Shown here: positions 1 to 10,666 of the stretch, in pieces
How positions within the stretch are numbered: position 1 is the first letter of the stretch
How the letters are laid out: each line of letters begins with the position of its first letter
Origin: Roseibium sp. TrichSKD4
GTDB taxonomy: Bacteria; Pseudomonadota; Alphaproteobacteria; Rhizobiales; Stappiaceae
Direction of reading: 5' to 3'
DNA length: 64,000 nucleotides
NCBI RefSeq assembly: GCF_000148725.1
Contig: NZ_GL476304.1
Span: 1 to 64,000 of the forward strand
The notes under the pieces: model-generated
What the model saw: the letters and a program-made list of their open reading frames with translations, nothing else
Told to the model about the DNA's origin: nothing
Database searches by the model: none
Translations under genes and position numbers: made by a program

Positions 1-1148
1 TGTTTTCATGTGGCCGATGGTGGCCTCGATCGCTGATCGTCGTTTCAGCTCACGCTTCATCTGTGCCGTCAGCCCGCGCTTCTGGCCGGAGATCATGACC
101 TTGGCGTCGCCCTCATAATCATGCCCCCGATAGCCACGGTCCACATAGACACGCTCAGCTTTGGTGCCGCAGACTTTCTCAGCCTGACTGATGGTGTCAT
201 TCAAGGTGTGCCCATCATAGGGATTGCCCTCAAAAGCCCTCGCCGCAAGAACCAATCCTTCCCGATTGGTCGTGGCAATGCCAACCTTGGCCCCGAACTC
301 GTAAGGTGTTCGCGCCTTGCCCTTGGCAATACAGGCCACTTCCGGCGCATGCATGGAATAAATCTTGTTTTTGTCCTTGGGGGTCTGGGCCAGAAGCCGC
401 TCCACCAGTCCCAGCAGACGGGAGAACCGGTGCTCAAGACCTTCGTTGCCTGCGATCTTGCGGGAGATGTCGCGATAGACCCGGCCCAGATAGGTCTTCA
501 GCTTTTTGAGTTCCCGGCGCATCCGCTTGAACTGTTTGGCATGGGCATAACGGCCCGCCATCAAGGCCGCCTTTTTGGCAACTCTGGTATGGCTGCGACG
601 CAAGATGATGCCGGCCCTCTTGGCCTGCGCACCAGAAGCTGCAAGGCCTTGTGATAAAGACGGCTATCGGTGGGATGGGCAATGGCTTTGGGTTGAACGG
701 TCGTATCAACCAAGACCCGCTCAAGGCTGCTCTTCTTGATCGTCCCGCTCTCAATCGCAACACCTACCGTAGCAGAAAGAAGCTTTTCCATTCCCTCAGG
801 ACCAATCCGTTTGCGCCAGCGGGTCATGGTTGAGGGATCAATGGGGAATTGGTGCTGGAAAAACTCAAAACCGCAGAAAGACTGCCAGTAGGGGTTTTCA
901 ACCCAACGCTCAACCGTCTCTTCATCGGAAAGATCGTACATGTGCTTGAGAAAGTGCAGCCCGGCCATCAGACGCGTTGGTTTGGCCGGTCGTCCCAAGG
1001 GGCGATAATGCCTGCCGAACTCCGCATCAAATTCATCCCAAGGCATCAGACCAGACAGCCGCACCAACGAATGGTTCATATCGATGATTGCGGCCAGGCG
1101 TTCCTTGAACAGATCGCCACACCGTTTGTTGCGTTTTGAAGGTCTCAT
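1..1148 (-). pseudogene. IS5-family transposase, frameshifted and cut by window edge
   Basis: DDE transposase that would move the IS5-family element. The N-terminal 180 or so residues read in one frame (LMAGLHFLKHMYDLSDEE, then VDTTVQPKAIAHPTDSRLY). Near position 630-640 the frame is lost. Reading on in another frame restores a clean family-like sequence to the window edge, with RRSHTRVAKK, the DRGYRGHDY motif and finally IEATIGHMK. One missing base in a GTGCGCAGGCC stretch explains this, so the copy is probably inactive. The start ATG at 1148 gives the usual N-terminus. The domain order is an N-terminal helical DNA-binding part followed by the RNase H-like catalytic core. A programmed shift cannot be excluded, but no canonical slippery heptamer is present. 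Confidence 0.75.
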
Positions 1149-1255
1149 GAGAATATGCCAGAAAATGCGTGCTTCGGATCAACTAACCGGCATATTCACA
1201 CATCCAAAACCCAATGGGTATCCATACTCTTCAATCAGTTAAGGGGTTTTTCAGC
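1..1255 (-). mobile_element. IS5-family insertion sequence, 5' portion, runs off left edge
   Basis: The element carries a transposase gene on the minus strand whose 3' part lies outside the window. The end near 1240-1255 is inferred from a run reading CTGAAAAACCCC on the minus strand just upstream of the gene, typical of an IS terminus. The other inverted repeat is not in view, so the boundary is approximate. Confidence 0.6.
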
Positions 1256-1410
1256 GCGAACGACTTATTCTATTTCAGAGAGTGCGCCACGCTTTAAGCG
1301 TGGCAGTTGCCCTATCGAGTTTGTGTGCGCTGTATTTGTTTGTCTGGTGGTCAGCGTACCAGTTGTTGTGAAAATGGCAGTGTTTAGCTACATTGAATTA
1401 CGGAAAAATA
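1256..1410. other. Intergenic stretch with a perfect 19-nt hairpin
   Basis: No convincing gene lies between the IS5-family element and IS66 copy 1. The only structure is a hairpin at 1286-1304 with arms GCCACGCTT and AAGCGTGGC around one central base. It has no following T-run, so it is not a textbook terminator. It may be an IS end or a REP-like remnant. Confidence 0.4.
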
Positions 1411-1597
1411 GTGACCGTCCGGCGAAGGCGCTCTGGCGCGACACCGATGCGGCCTGTTACGCTGCCTGAGCAGCGTAACGCCAGGGCAGAAGTTCGTCGA
1501 GGCGTGTGATTTTGTGGTCGGCGACTTGACCGAGGACCCAGGTCAGCCAGGCCTGAGGGTCAACACCGTTGAGCTTGGCCGTTTCGATCAGGGTATA

Positions 1598-2763
1598 ATA
1601 CCAACCGTCAAAATTCAGAACCGATGGGCCCAATCTCGCATTCCGATGGACATGATGGTCCATGGTTGTTCAATTAACCTGTTCCATGCGCGGCAACAGA
1701 TATCGATGATTTGTTCGTAGGATTTGAAGACCCGGTTTGACAGCCAGTTATCCCTGATGAACTGCCATAGGTTCTCGACCGGGTTCAATTCGGGAGACCT
1801 CGGTGGCAATGGGAGAAGGGTAATGTTGTTGGGAATGTCGAGTTTGCCAGATGTGTGCCAGCCAGCCTGGTCAAGGATGACAACGGCGTGGGCTCCCGGA
1901 GCGACTTGCGACGAGATTTCCTGAAGATGCATTTGCATGGCCATGATGTTGCACTTGGGAAGGACGAGCGCAGCACCGACACCCCGTTCCGGGCAGATGG
2001 CCCCAAATATCCATGCTGACTTTGTCCGCTGATCCTTGGGGGCCCGCGGCCTTGTCCCGCGTTTTGCCCATCGCCTTGTGATCTTGGTCTTTTGACCCAC
2101 ACGCGCCTCGTCCTGAAACCAAACCTCTATCGGGGTGCCGCTTTCAAGCTGATTGCCGATTTCCGCCAGTTCGGCTGGGAAGCTTTTTTAAAATCCTCGA
2201 CGGCAAACTCGTTTTGCGCCGGATGCTGCGGCCGGGCCGTCAGACGCCGATAACCCGCATTCTTCAGCTCCCGCGATACGGTACGCTCGTCAACGACAAT
2301 GCCAAATTCAGACAGGATCCACGCAGCGAGATCCTTCAAGCGCCAACGTACCACTGCATCCACCGATGGATACGGGCCTCGTTCGACAATCTCGATCAAC
2401 GCACGACGCTGCTGCTCGTCAAGTTTTGAGGGGCGACCTGACTTGGGCGTATCCTTCAGACCATTGGGACCAGAAGCATTGAAACGCAGCACCCAATCGC
2501 GAATGATTTGGAGCGTCACTCCGCCAATATGAGCTGCGTCCGAACGGCTCCCCCCATCATAGATCACCGCCAATGACAAAAGGCGACGGGTCTGTTTGGC
2601 GTCCCGGCACACCCTCGCCAACCGGCGAAGGGTACAACCGTCAAAGTCATCTCGAAGCGGTATCGCGGCTCCCATGGCAAACTCCCATCGTTTGCCATCT
2701 GGAATCATATTCGCAACAAAACCGGAAGCCCAAATATGAGTCACTTCATCTGACGTTTGGTAT
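1598..2763 (-). mobile_element. IS630-family insertion sequence inside IS66 copy 1
   Basis: The segment interrupts IS66 tnpC exactly at a TATA sequence. Its ends read ATACCAACCGTCA and ATACCAAACGTCA inward, an imperfect inverted repeat, and TA occurs at both junctions, the expected IS630/Tc1-mariner target duplication. The size (about 1165 bp) follows from comparing copy 1 with uninterrupted copies 2 and 3. A related but broken IS630 lies at 45131-45755. Confidence 0.9.
1615..2708 (-). CDS. IS630-family transposase, two frames joined by a probable -1 slip
   Basis: The first frame (2708 down to 2127) encodes the paired-type helix-turn-helix domain ([18 protein letters not shown], then the [13 protein letters not shown] linker). 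The second frame, closing at 1615, encodes the DDE catalytic domain ([13 protein letters not shown], then [20 protein letters not shown]). They join if translation slips back one base at the six-A run followed by G near 2185-2195, giving AVEDFKK then [12 protein letters not shown]630 transposases are often made this way, but the heptamer here is not the canonical A_AAA_AAG in frame, so a simple indel is the alternative. The ATG at 2708 is the first start inside the element. A start at 2675 is also possible. Confidence 0.8.
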
Positions 2764-4219
2764 AAGCGATAGCCATGGCTTTGCCGCCGCCTTGGGAGCC
2801 TGAGAACATCCAATTTTTGCGTCCGATGGCGACGGGTTTAACGGCGCGCTCGGCGGTGTTGTTATCCAATTCCAGATGGCCGAGCTCAAGGTATGGGCGT
2901 GCTTTCGGCATTCGGCCCAAGGCATAGCGGATGGCCTGCGCGAGTGGTGACTTTCCCGAGATTTTGGGCAATTGCGTCTGCAACCATTCTTCCAAGGCGT
3001 CAAAGATCGGTTTTGCCCTAGCCTGCCGGATGGTAGCGCGGTCTTCGGGGGGCATGCCCCTGATCTCTTTCTCGATAGCGTAAAGCTCAGCAATCCGGCG
3101 GATGACTTCTTCGGCAATGGCGCTGCCCTGCGAGGAGAAGACATCCACGAACTTGCGTCGTACATGCGCCATGCAGGCCATCTCATCGGCTTTGTCGTCA
3201 CCGAACACACCGTTGAACCCGGAATATCCATCCGCATGGACCCAGCCCTTGTATCCCGACAAATGAGCAACGGGATGCTCTCCTTTGCGATCCACCGTGA
3301 ACTGATACCATGCACAGGGTGGCGATTGGCCAGACCAGGCACGCTCATCCCGCACATAGGTCCAGACCCGCGCCGTTTTGGTCTTCTTGTTGCCGGGGGC
3401 CAGCATTTTGATGGGCGTATCGTCGGCAAAAAGCGCAGGTCCTTGCCGCACCATCCGTCCGATGGCATCGGCAAGAGGTTCCAGCAGGGCCGTCGAGCGA
3501 CCAACCCAGTCGGCCATGGTCGAGCGGTCCAGATCGACGCCTTCACGGGCAAAGATCTGGCTCAGGCGATAGAGGGGTAAATGATCGGCATATTTGCTTA
3601 CCAGAACATGGGCCAACAATCCCGGTCCGGGCCGCCCACGCTCAATGGGGCGCGATGGCAGCGGCGCTTGCACAATCGCCTCGCACCATGAACAGGCTTT
3701 GCGGGGCCGGATGATCCGCTTCACCTTGAAGCGTCCCGGCACGTATTCCAACTCTTCGGTGACATCCTCACCCAGGGTGCGCAAGTTGCCACCACAACGA
3801 CCGCATTCATCACCGGGAGAGAGCTCCTCGTCTTCCCGATCCAGATGATCCGGCAAGGGCTTGCGGCTGTGTTTGCGCTTCGGCTTTGGATCAACTCCCT
3901 CCTGCGACGGGGCGGGCTGTTTTGCCTGGTCTTCAGCGGCCTCAACAATCTCGGCGTCCTCGAGCAGATCGAGATTGAGCTGATCCAGACCCTCAGACTT
4001 GGAGCCGAACCGATGCCGATTGGCCCCGTGCAACTGGTGTTGAAGCTGCTCGACCTTGAGGCTCAGAGCCTTGACCTCGTCGGCCAGAAGGCGGTTCACC
4101 GCCCTCAATTCGGCGGGGTCCTCCGGGGTGATATCAAGGTCCTTCAGCATCTTCGATCTTATATCAGATCAAGGGCGTAAGTTGAATCCCGAGAGGCGCG
4201 CAAACGCCAATATATTGGC

Positions 4220-4567
4220 CTATCCGACGCTCAGGGGCCGCCATGTTTTTTGCGGCATCCGCCAGTCTATGCCTTCAAGCAACATCGACAATTGCGCGGG
4301 CGTCACGCTGACCTTACCGTCCTTCGCAGCAGGCCAAACAAACCGGCCCTTCTCAAGGCGCTTGCTGAACAGGCATGCGCCCTGTCGATCCCACCAGATG
4401 ATCTTCAGCAGATCACCGCGCCGTCCCCGGAACACAAACAGATGTCCAGAATAGGGATCAAGCTCCAGAACCTTCTCCGCCTGAGCCGCCAAAGTGTTGA
4501 ACCCGCGCCGCATGTCCGTCACCCCGGCAGCCAGCCAAACCCGCGCGTTGGACGGCACGGGGATCAC
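4220..4567 (-). CDS. tnpB: IS66 accessory protein TnpB, copy 1
   Basis: 115-aa IS66 Orf2-like protein, required with TnpA and TnpC for transposition of this family though its biochemical role is unknown. The family signature is clear: [20 protein letters not shown], then [20 protein letters not shown] and [19 protein letters not shown]. The start codon overlaps the tnpA stop by 4 bp, indicating translational coupling. The gene is intact and identical in all three copies, so this one could still supply TnpB in trans. Confidence 0.95.
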   Translation of the reverse strand: MIPVPSNARVWLAAGVTDMRRGFNTLAAQAEKVLELDPYSGHLFVFRGRRGDLLKIIWWDRQGACLFSKRLEKGRFVWPAAKDGKVSVTPAQLSMLLEGIDWRMPQKTWRPLSVG

Positions 4568-4971
4568 GGCATTAGACCTTCAACCAAAGCCAGCACCGTC
4601 GGCAGCGCCGTCGTCCCTTCCACCAATACCCGCCGCCCGTCCGACAGCGTGATATCAACCCGCTGAGCCGACAACGGCATATCCGAGGCAAGCGCCGCGA
4701 TCTGGTGGCCTGGTGCGGCCTGCGGGCCCTCTATCTCCACTGGTAGAAACGCCGCTCCATCAAGGACGCAATCGCTGTCTTCTGGCGCAAACCGCTCATC
4801 ACGCAGCCAGTTGTGGATCAGGTTCGCATTCATCGCAGAGCGGCGCGCAACCTGCGCAACCGAAACCCCCGGCACTCTGGCCTGCAAACAGATCGACCGC
4901 TTCTCGTCATCCGACCAAAACCGCTTCTTGCTGCCCTTCTTCGTACCCAAAATGTGCCTCACAATGTCCAT
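4564..4971 (-). CDS. tnpA: IS66 accessory protein TnpA, copy 1
   Basis: 135-aa first gene of the IS66 operon, with an N-terminal helix-turn-helix of the TnpA/InsN type ([19 protein letters not shown], then [22 protein letters not shown]) and a C-terminal part ending in a beta-rich segment with DGRRVLVEG. It probably binds DNA at the IS ends. The start ATG at 4971 lies 64 bp from the element end, the same distance in all copies. Confidence 0.94.
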   Translation of the reverse strand: MDIVRHILGTKKGSKKRFWSDDEKRSICLQARVPGVSVAQVARRSAMNANLIHNWLRDERFAPEDSDCVLDGAAFLPVEIEGPQAAPGHQIAALASDMPLSAQRVDITLSDGRRVLVEGTTALPTVLALVEGLMP

Positions 4972-5245
4972 TAACGAAAATGGACATTATCACCCCACTG
5001 CGCTCCCCGTCAGAGCGGGAATACCGAACGCTCACGAAAAATACCGCACAAGGACATAATAAAGTACATAACAAAAGACATAACAAATTTTCTTAAGAAA
5101 TTTATAAGTTATTGATATAAATATATAATATTACTTACTTAGTGCGCTCCATCCGCACCATTTTTATTTGCGCTACCGCTTTTCTGGATACTTGAGTGCA
5201 TTTGTTCCCAATACTTATCAATTTGCGTTTCGGGTAGAGCGCACG

Positions 5246-5809
5246 TCACCGCCACATCTTTTGAATTGCTCCCAGATGATTGGTGAATTCCACAAAGGTC
5301 AAAATATCGTCTGCGTCTTTTGTTCGGAACATGAATGGATCCGAGCAAGGGGCCTGTAGAATACGCGGCAGACTGGACAATTCTTCGTCGTTTAGAGGCA
5401 TGAAGGTTGCGCTCGGGCCGCGAAGCGGTAGCCGGGTTTTGTGCGAGGTTATGCCAACAACAAGTCTACTTCCAAAGAGTGCCGTGAATTCAACTAAGTC
5501 TTCCGGAACGGAAAAGGTGCTATTTTGCCATAATGCCGTTACTTCCGACCCAGCATTGCCACGATATATTTGTGTGACGTTGAACGTAACAACTGCAGAC
5601 GCGAATTCTTCATGTAGCTTACGATAGGATTTGATCTCGCCACTGAAAACGATGTTTGCCGCTTTTGTGTCCGGCGCATGAAATGGAACATGAGCGATGC
5701 AAGCGGAAGCGCCGCCTGTCGATACCATCAAAGCGATATACGCAGCTACTATCGGGCATTTTATTCGATTATTGACTGTATGATTCATGTTCAAATTTTG
5801 CATCTGCAA
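5246..5809 (-). CDS. Predicted secreted protein of unknown function
   Basis: Up to 187 aa. The likely start is one of the early methionines (MQNLNMNHTV). A signal peptide is visible: NNRIKCP followed by the hydrophobic stretch IVAAYIALMVSTGGASA and then cysteine, which could be a signal peptidase I site or a lipobox-like Cys. The mature part has alternating hydrophobic segments (ANIVFSGEIKSY, SAVVTFNVTQIYRG, SRLVVGIT), suggesting a beta-rich fold reminiscent of NTR/TIMP-like domains, and a late Cys in QAPCSDPF that could pair with the first. That fold assignment is inference. The gene stands alone, with AT-rich DNA on both sides and IS66 copy 1 downstream. No operon partner is seen. Confidence 0.6.
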   Translation of the reverse strand: MQMQNLNMNHTVNNRIKCPIVAAYIALMVSTGGASACIAHVPFHAPDTKAANIVFSGEIKSYRKLHEEFASAVVTFNVTQIYRGNAGSEVTALWQNSTFSVPEDLVEFTALFGSRLVVGITSHKTRLPLRGPSATFMPLNDEELSSLPRILQAPCSDPFMFRTKDADDILTFVEFTNHLGAIQKMWR

Positions 5810-6094
5810 TTAAAATCAGAGATCTCGATTATAGCAATTCCGATCCAATACCCAAGGGCAGGATTGAAATCAAAGGCAGATCCAAACTGATTGAGATGCC
5901 CACATTGTATTCTGCTCCTTTTGTACAAAAAGAAGATGGGCAAATGAACTACACTTCCAAGGCATGCATTAAGTTGTGATGTATCATCATATCGGCTGGC
6001 TACCTTATTGGATAATTAGAATTTTGCTTCCATGGGTCAGCCGTCAAACGAGAATTGACGCTTCAGGTAGGTCGCTATTGGAAATTCAGATAAA
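5810..6094. other. AT-rich intergenic region, no gene seen
   Basis: About 285 bp between the secreted-protein gene, transcribed away to the left, and the nqrF terminator. It is AT-rich and presumably holds the promoter of the secreted-protein gene. I see no clear open reading frame or hairpin in it. Confidence 0.5.
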
Positions 6095-6121
6095 AAGAAC
6101 CGGCACATTGTACCGGTTCTT
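6095..6121 (-). terminator. Intrinsic terminator of the nqr operon
   Basis: Inverted repeat with arms AAGAACCGG and CCGGTTCTT around a 9-nt loop. Reading on the minus strand the stem is followed by a T-run (TTCTTTTTATC). It lies 25 bp beyond the nqrF stop codon. Confidence 0.85.
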
Positions 6122-6145
6122 GACGTCGTTTGATTTTCTGAAGTG

Positions 6146-7369
6146 TTAGCCGCCGAAGTCGTCGAGCATGATGTCTTCGCGGTCCACACCCAGGTCCACC
6201 AGCATATTGATGACCGAGGAGTTCATGATGGGAGGGCCACACATGTAGAACTCGCAGTCTTCTGGCGCCGGGTGGTCCTTCAGATACTCTTCGTAGAGCA
6301 CGTTATGGATAAAGCCGGTGTGGCCTTTCCAATCGTCCTCTGGCTGTGCATCGGACAGGGCGACGTGCCAGGTAAAGTTCGGGAACTCTTCGGCCAGCTG
6401 GTCGAAATCTTCAACAAAGAACATCTCTTTCTTGGAACGGGCACCGTACCAGAATGTGATCTTGCGATCGTTGTTCTTCAAGCGCTTGAGCTGGTCGAAA
6501 ATGTGTGAGCGCATTGGCGCCATGCCAGCACCACCGCCGATGAACACCATTTCTTTTTCGGTTTCGCGGGCGAAGAATTCACCGAACGGACCGGAAATAG
6601 TGACCTTGTCGCCCGGCTTCAGGTTGAAGATGTAACTGGACATTTGCCCCGGAGGAATACCTTCAGAACCAGGAGGCGGGGAGGCTACGCGGACGTTGAG
6701 CATGATCATGCCCTTTTCATCCGGGTAGTTCGCCATGGAGTATGCACGCTCAATCGGCACATCCACGGTGGACTCATACTGCCAGAGGTTAAACCGGTCC
6801 CAATCTCCGCGGTATTCTTCTTCCACATCGAATTCGGTGTATTTCAATTTGTGCGCCGGCGCTTCGATCTGAATGTACCCACCAGCACGGAAGTTCACGT
6901 CTTCACCTTCTGGAAGTTCGAGAACCAGAGCCTTGATGAAGGTCGCAACGTTTTCGTTGGAGCGAACGGTACACTCCCACTTCTTCACGCCGAAGACTTC
7001 TTCCGGAACCTCGATCTCCATATCCTGTTTGACAGCTACCTGACAGGAGAGGCGATCACCACACGCAGCTTCACGTTTTGTGATGTGGCTTTCCTCGGTC
7101 GGCAGGATCGAGCCACCACCGGAATGGATTTTAACGCGGCACTGCGCACAGGTGCCACCACCGCCACAAGCCGACGGAACAAACAGCTTTTGTTCCGCCA
7201 GTGTTTGCAGCAGCTTGCCACCGGCGGGAACGGAAATGGTCTTCTCGCCGTTGATGTTAATGTTGACATTGCCCGCTGAAACAAGTTTCGAGCGCGCCCC
7301 GAGGATGATCGTGACCAATGCAACCACGATCAGGGTAAAGAGCAGGATACCTAGTCCAAATGTGACCAC
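6146..7369 (-). CDS. nqrF: Na+-translocating NADH:quinone reductase subunit F
   Basis: 407-aa peripheral NADH-oxidising subunit of Na+-NQR. An N-terminal membrane anchor (residues 5-25, [20 protein letters not shown]) is followed by a ferredoxin domain with the 2Fe-2S cysteines in [12 protein letters not shown] and RLSCQV. Next come an FAD-binding ferredoxin-reductase domain ([10 protein letters not shown], the RxYS/N-type flavin motif) and an NADH domain ([33 protein letters not shown]). It closes with DDFGG as in the family. Electrons pass from NADH via FAD and 2Fe-2S into the membrane subunits. It is the last gene of nqrABCDEF, 10 bp after nqrE, with a terminator behind it. Length is normal. 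Confidence 0.98.
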   Translation of the reverse strand: MVTFGLGILLFTLIVVALVTIILGARSKLVSAGNVNININGEKTISVPAGGKLLQTLAEQKLFVPSACGGGGTCAQCRVKIHSGGGSILPTEESHITKREAACGDRLSCQVAVKQDMEIEVPEEVFGVKKWECTVRSNENVATFIKALVLELPEGEDVNFRAGGYIQIEAPAHKLKYTEFDVEEEYRGDWDRFNLWQYESTVDVPIERAYSMANYPDEKGMIMLNVRVASPPPGSEGIPPGQMSSYIFNLKPGDKVTISGPFGEFFARETEKEMVFIGGGAGMAPMRSHIFDQLKRLKNNDRKITFWYGARSKKEMFFVEDFDQLAEEFPNFTWHVALSDAQPEDDWKGHTGFIHNVLYEEYLKDHPAPEDCEFYMCGPPIMNSSVINMLVDLGVDREDIMLDDFGG

Positions 7370-7379
7370 CGGGATCTCC

Positions 7380-7991
7380 TTACAATTTTACGCCGCTGAA
7401 GGACATGAACGCCATGGCCATCAAACCCGCAGTGATGAAGGTGATGCCAAGGCCCTGAAGCCCATCAGGAATGTCGGAATACTTCAGCTTTTCCCGAACC
7501 CCGGCCATGGCCGTGATTGCAAGGGCCCAGCCGAAGCCGGAGGAAACGCCGTAAGTGAACGACTGTGTGAAGTCATACCCACGCTCCACCATGAACAGCG
7601 AACCGCCAAGGATCGCGCAGTTCACCGTGATGAGCGGCAGGAACACGCCAAGCGCGTTGTAGAGCGGCGGAAAGTACTTATCGAGAACCATTTCAAGGAT
7701 CTGCACCAGCGCTGCAATTACGCCGATATAGGAAATCAGTCCAAGGAAGGTCAGGTCAACATCGCTTAAGCCTGCCCACGCCAGCGCACCGGGCGCAAGC
7801 AGATAGGTCAGGATCAGGTTGTTGGCCGGAACGGTGATGGTCTGCACGACCATAACCGAAATTCCGAGACCAATTGCCGTAGAAATCTTCTTGGAAACGG
7901 CGATAAACGTACACATTCCGAGGAAGAACGAGAGCGCAAGGTTCTCAACAAAGACGGCTTTAACAGCAAGGGAAAGCAGCTGTTCCATCAA
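7380..7991 (-). CDS. nqrE: Na+-NQR subunit E
   Basis: 203-aa integral membrane subunit, one of the two homologous half-inverted subunits (NqrD/NqrE, related to RnfA/RnfE) that carry Na+ and coordinate an iron centre between them. Six hydrophobic segments are apparent. The family motif [13 protein letters not shown] near residue 20 and [12 protein letters not shown] near residue 120 contain the conserved cysteines. The start codon overlaps the nqrD stop by 4 bp, so translation is probably coupled. Confidence 0.97.
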   Translation of the reverse strand: MMEQLLSLAVKAVFVENLALSFFLGMCTFIAVSKKISTAIGLGISVMVVQTITVPANNLILTYLLAPGALAWAGLSDVDLTFLGLISYIGVIAALVQILEMVLDKYFPPLYNALGVFLPLITVNCAILGGSLFMVERGYDFTQSFTYGVSSGFGWALAITAMAGVREKLKYSDIPDGLQGLGITFITAGLMAMAFMSFSGVKL

Positions 7992-8641
7992 TGCGCCTCC
8001 ACGGTTTGGATTTTGTATTCACGCTCTTCAACCTGTCCCGGCTTCCAGGTGCGGAAGGCCCAGATGATTAGGCCAATTACAAAGAACGCTGACGGCGGAA
8101 GCAGCAGCATGCCATTTGCGATGTACCAGCCGCCATTGTTGACTGTTTCCAAAATAGTGATGCCAAACAGGCTGCCCGCGCCGAACAACTCACGAATGAA
8201 GCCAACCATCAGCAGGATCAAGCCGTAGCCAAGACCATTGCCGACGCCGTCGATGAACGACGCAACAGGCGGGTTCTTCATGGCGAACGCTTCCGCGCGG
8301 CCCATCACAATACAGTTTGTGATGATCAGCCCGACGAAGACCGACAGTGTCTTTGAGATCTCAAAGGCATATGCCTTCAGGAACTGGTCCACGATGATGA
8401 CGAGCGATGCGATGATGACCATCTGCACGATGATCCGGATCGAGCCCGGAATCTGGTTCCGCAAGATGGAGATGAACAGCGACGAGAAAGCGGTCACGAA
8501 GGTCACGGCGATGGCCATGACGAGGGACACCTTCAACGACGAAGTCACCGCAAGGGCGGAACAAATGCCGAGAACCTGAAGCGTGATCGGGTTGTTATCG
8601 ACGAGCGGGTCGATCAGCATTTCTCTTCTGGTTTGAGGCAT
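7988..8641 (-). CDS. nqrD: Na+-NQR subunit D
   Basis: 217-aa integral membrane subunit pairing with NqrE. The family start is [19 protein letters not shown], followed by six membrane segments and the motif [17 protein letters not shown] with the conserved cysteine (residue near 112). The gene begins on the last base of the nqrC stop region and runs into nqrE with a 4-bp overlap. Length is typical. Confidence 0.97.
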   Translation of the reverse strand: MPQTRREMLIDPLVDNNPITLQVLGICSALAVTSSLKVSLVMAIAVTFVTAFSSLFISILRNQIPGSIRIIVQMVIIASLVIIVDQFLKAYAFEISKTLSVFVGLIITNCIVMGRAEAFAMKNPPVASFIDGVGNGLGYGLILLMVGFIRELFGAGSLFGITILETVNNGGWYIANGMLLLPPSAFFVIGLIIWAFRTWKPGQVEEREYKIQTVEAH

Positions 8642-9462
8642 TAGATCTCTCCCGCTTTGATATTTGCAAGGAACGGCGCATAGCCGGCTTCGCCGAGCCA
8701 GAAGCGCACCAGATTATCGACGCCGACGGAGGTCAGAGTTGCGCCTGCAATCGCGTCGACATGATAGTCAGCGCCTGCTGGCGGAGCCGCCTTTGCCACA
8801 GTAATGAGCAGGTCACCACTGTCGTCGGCCAGCTTCTTGCCCTTCCAGAGCGCTTTCCAGCGTGGATTGTCCACTTCGGCGCCAAGGCCGGGTGTTTCAC
8901 CATGGGCGTAGAATTGCAGACCAAAAATGTCGTTGGCGTTTTCTTCGAGCGCAATGAAGCCGTAAAGCGTCGACCACAGGCCGTAACCGTGAACGGGCAG
9001 AATGACCTTGTCGAGGCTGCCATCCTCATTGCGCAGAAGATAGACCGTTACGAACTTGGCCTTCCGGCCAATCGCTGCCGGGTCGTCTGTCAACGCAACT
9101 GACAGGGCAGGGTCATCGGCCGCGGCACGATCATCAAACGTCTTTGGATCGAACTGATCGGTGAACTTGCCTGTTGCAAGTTCCAAGACATGCGGTTCGA
9201 AAGCTGAGAAAGCTTCGAGCACATTCTGATCGGGGTCATACACGCCGGCGACCTGCAGAATATTGATCTGCTTGTCCTTCAGCTTGTTGACCTCCTGCAA
9301 CGGCCGCAAGGAAACGGCTGTCGCAGAAACGATCATGGATGCGGCCAGACACAAGGTGACGGCAACAAACAGTGTTTTAGGAACAGAGTCCGGTGACAGC
9401 TCAAGAAAACGCTGCACGAAACCCTTTTTGTCTTCGGTGTTGTGTCCGTTATCTTCAGGCAT
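8641..9462 (-). CDS. nqrC: Na+-NQR subunit C, covalent FMN protein
   Basis: 273 aa. An N-terminal membrane helix ([21 protein letters not shown]) is followed by a periplasmic FMN-binding domain. The flavin attachment motif is [10 protein letters not shown] near the C-terminus, where the second threonine is flavinylated by ApbE in this family. I start at the ATG at 9462 (MPEDNGHN), because it overlaps the nqrB stop by 8 bp as is usual in the operon. An upstream ATG at 9501 is also in frame. Confidence 0.97.
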   Translation of the reverse strand: MPEDNGHNTEDKKGFVQRFLELSPDSVPKTLFVAVTLCLAASMIVSATAVSLRPLQEVNKLKDKQINILQVAGVYDPDQNVLEAFSAFEPHVLELATGKFTDQFDPKTFDDRAAADDPALSVALTDDPAAIGRKAKFVTVYLLRNEDGSLDKVILPVHGYGLWSTLYGFIALEENANDIFGLQFYAHGETPGLGAEVDNPRWKALWKGKKLADDSGDLLITVAKAAPPAGADYHVDAIAGATLTSVGVDNLVRFWLGEAGYAPFLANIKAGEI

Positions 9463-10663
9463 GTCGTTTCGCCCTGCGTTTGATATTTGCCTGCACCACA
9501 AAGTAGTCGATCAGCGGTGCGAAAACGTTACCGAACAAGATGGCAAGCATCATGCCCTCTGGAAACGCTGGGTTGATCACCCGGATCATCACGACCATGA
9601 AGCCGATCAGCGCACCATAAATGAAGCGACCGGTATTGGTGTGCGAGGCGGAAACCGGCTCAGTGACCATGAAGGCAAGGCCGAATGCGAAACCACCCGT
9701 GACCAGATGCCAGTACCATGGCATTGCAAACATCGGGTTCGTGTCGGAACCAATGACATTCAGCAAGGCCGAGAAGCCAATCATGCCGACCATACAGCCT
9801 GCGACCAATCGCCAGTTCGCGATCTTCGTCATAAGAAGGAAGGCAAGGCCGATCAGGCAGGCGAGGGTGGATGTTTCGCCAAGGCTGCCCTGAATGGTGC
9901 CGATGAACGCGTCCATCCAGCTAATGCCATTCGCAGCCAGCTGCTCATAACCTGCAGACGCTGAAACAGCGAGAGCCGTTGCGCCGGAGAAGCCGTCCAC
10001 TGGTGTCCAGATCGCATCGCCCGACATTTGCGCCGGATAAGCGAAATAGAGGAACGCACGCCCGGTTAGCGCCGGGTTCAGGAAGTTCTTGCCGGTACCA
10101 CCGAACACTTCCTTACCGATGACAACACCGAAGATGATGCCAAGGGCAACCTGCCAGAGCGGCGTGGAGGCTGGCACAATCAGTGTGTAAAGCATTGAAG
10201 TAACGAGGAAACCCTCGTTGACTTCGTGCCCGCGCACGGTTGCGAAAATGACCTCGAAAATACCACCTGCGATAAGCGTCACGATGTAGATCGGGAAGAA
10301 ATACAACATCCCGTGGATTATACAAGCGATTATGCTGTCCGGATTTAGGCCAATTCCAAAGGCTTGCAGGAGCCAGATCCGCCAACCGGTTTCTGCACTT
10401 TCGCCGAGCACCGCGATCGCAGAGTTGGCCTGCAGACCCGTGTTGTACCATGCGAACAGGATACAGGGGATTGTGGCAATGACCACGTAGGTCATGATAC
10501 GCTTCATGTCGATATAAGACCGAGCATGAGGCGCTGCCGTTGTTACTATTTTCGGGGTGTAGAGGAAACTTTCGACCATCTCGTAGATGGGAAAAAGCTT
10601 CTCGTATTTGCCGCCCTTCTCAAAATGAGGCTCGATGCGGTCAAAGAAGCTGCGCAGACCCAA
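9455..10663 (-). CDS. nqrB: Na+-NQR subunit B, main membrane subunit
   Basis: 402-aa polytopic subunit related to RnfD, carrying covalent FMN and riboflavin and taking part in Na+ translocation. The N-terminus [24 protein letters not shown] is typical. The FMN attachment threonine lies in [13 protein letters not shown] near residue 223. At least eight hydrophobic segments are visible, and the end AKRHA is short and basic. The gene starts 3 bp after nqrA and overlaps nqrC. Confidence 0.98.
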   Translation of the reverse strand: MGLRSFFDRIEPHFEKGGKYEKLFPIYEMVESFLYTPKIVTTAAPHARSYIDMKRIMTYVVIATIPCILFAWYNTGLQANSAIAVLGESAETGWRIWLLQAFGIGLNPDSIIACIIHGMLYFFPIYIVTLIAGGIFEVIFATVRGHEVNEGFLVTSMLYTLIVPASTPLWQVALGIIFGVVIGKEVFGGTGKNFLNPALTGRAFLYFAYPAQMSGDAIWTPVDGFSGATALAVSASAGYEQLAANGISWMDAFIGTIQGSLGETSTLACLIGLAFLLMTKIANWRLVAGCMVGMIGFSALLNVIGSDTNPMFAMPWYWHLVTGGFAFGLAFMVTEPVSASHTNTGRFIYGALIGFMVVMIRVINPAFPEGMMLAILFGNVFAPLIDYFVVQANIKRRAKRHA

Positions 10664-10666
10664 GGT

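Larger units (their letters stand above)
1457..4150 (-). pseudogene. tnpC: IS66 transposase TnpC, split by IS630 insertion
   Basis: TnpC is the DDE transposase of IS66 elements. The 5' part (4150 down to about 2764) reads as the intact 508-aa protein of copies 2 and 3 up to residues MAIAYT. The last 40 or so residues ([17 protein letters not shown] to the end) are found at 1457-1597 on the far side of the IS630 insert. Visible parts are the N-terminal leucine-zipper-like region, the zinc-finger-like CGRCGG / CSWC pair near residues 117-155, and the catalytic domain with LFADDTPIK. The insertion separates the C-terminal segment, so this copy should not make functional TnpC. Confidence 0.92.
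1411..5035 (-). mobile_element. IS66-family insertion sequence, copy 1 (interrupted by IS630)
   Basis: Full IS66 element with tnpA, tnpB and tnpC on the minus strand. Its ends begin GTGACCGTCCGG and GTGAGCGTTCGG reading inward, the imperfect inverted repeats shared by all three copies in the window. It is flanked by the 8-bp direct repeat GAAAAATA (1403-1410 and 5036-5043), as expected for IS66 transposition. An IS630 element of about 1165 bp is inserted inside tnpC. Without that insert the length equals that of copies 2 and 3 (about 2458 bp). Confidence 0.93.

Noticed and set aside
121-654. Long plus-strand frame opposite the IS5-family transposase
   Set aside because: It lies antisense to a transposase that reads clearly in family motifs on the minus strand. 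Its own sequence shows no recognisable domain.
2972-3580. 202-aa plus-strand frame inside IS66 tnpC (also in copies 2 and 3)
   Set aside because: It is an antisense shadow of the tnpC catalytic domain, repeated only because the IS is repeated.
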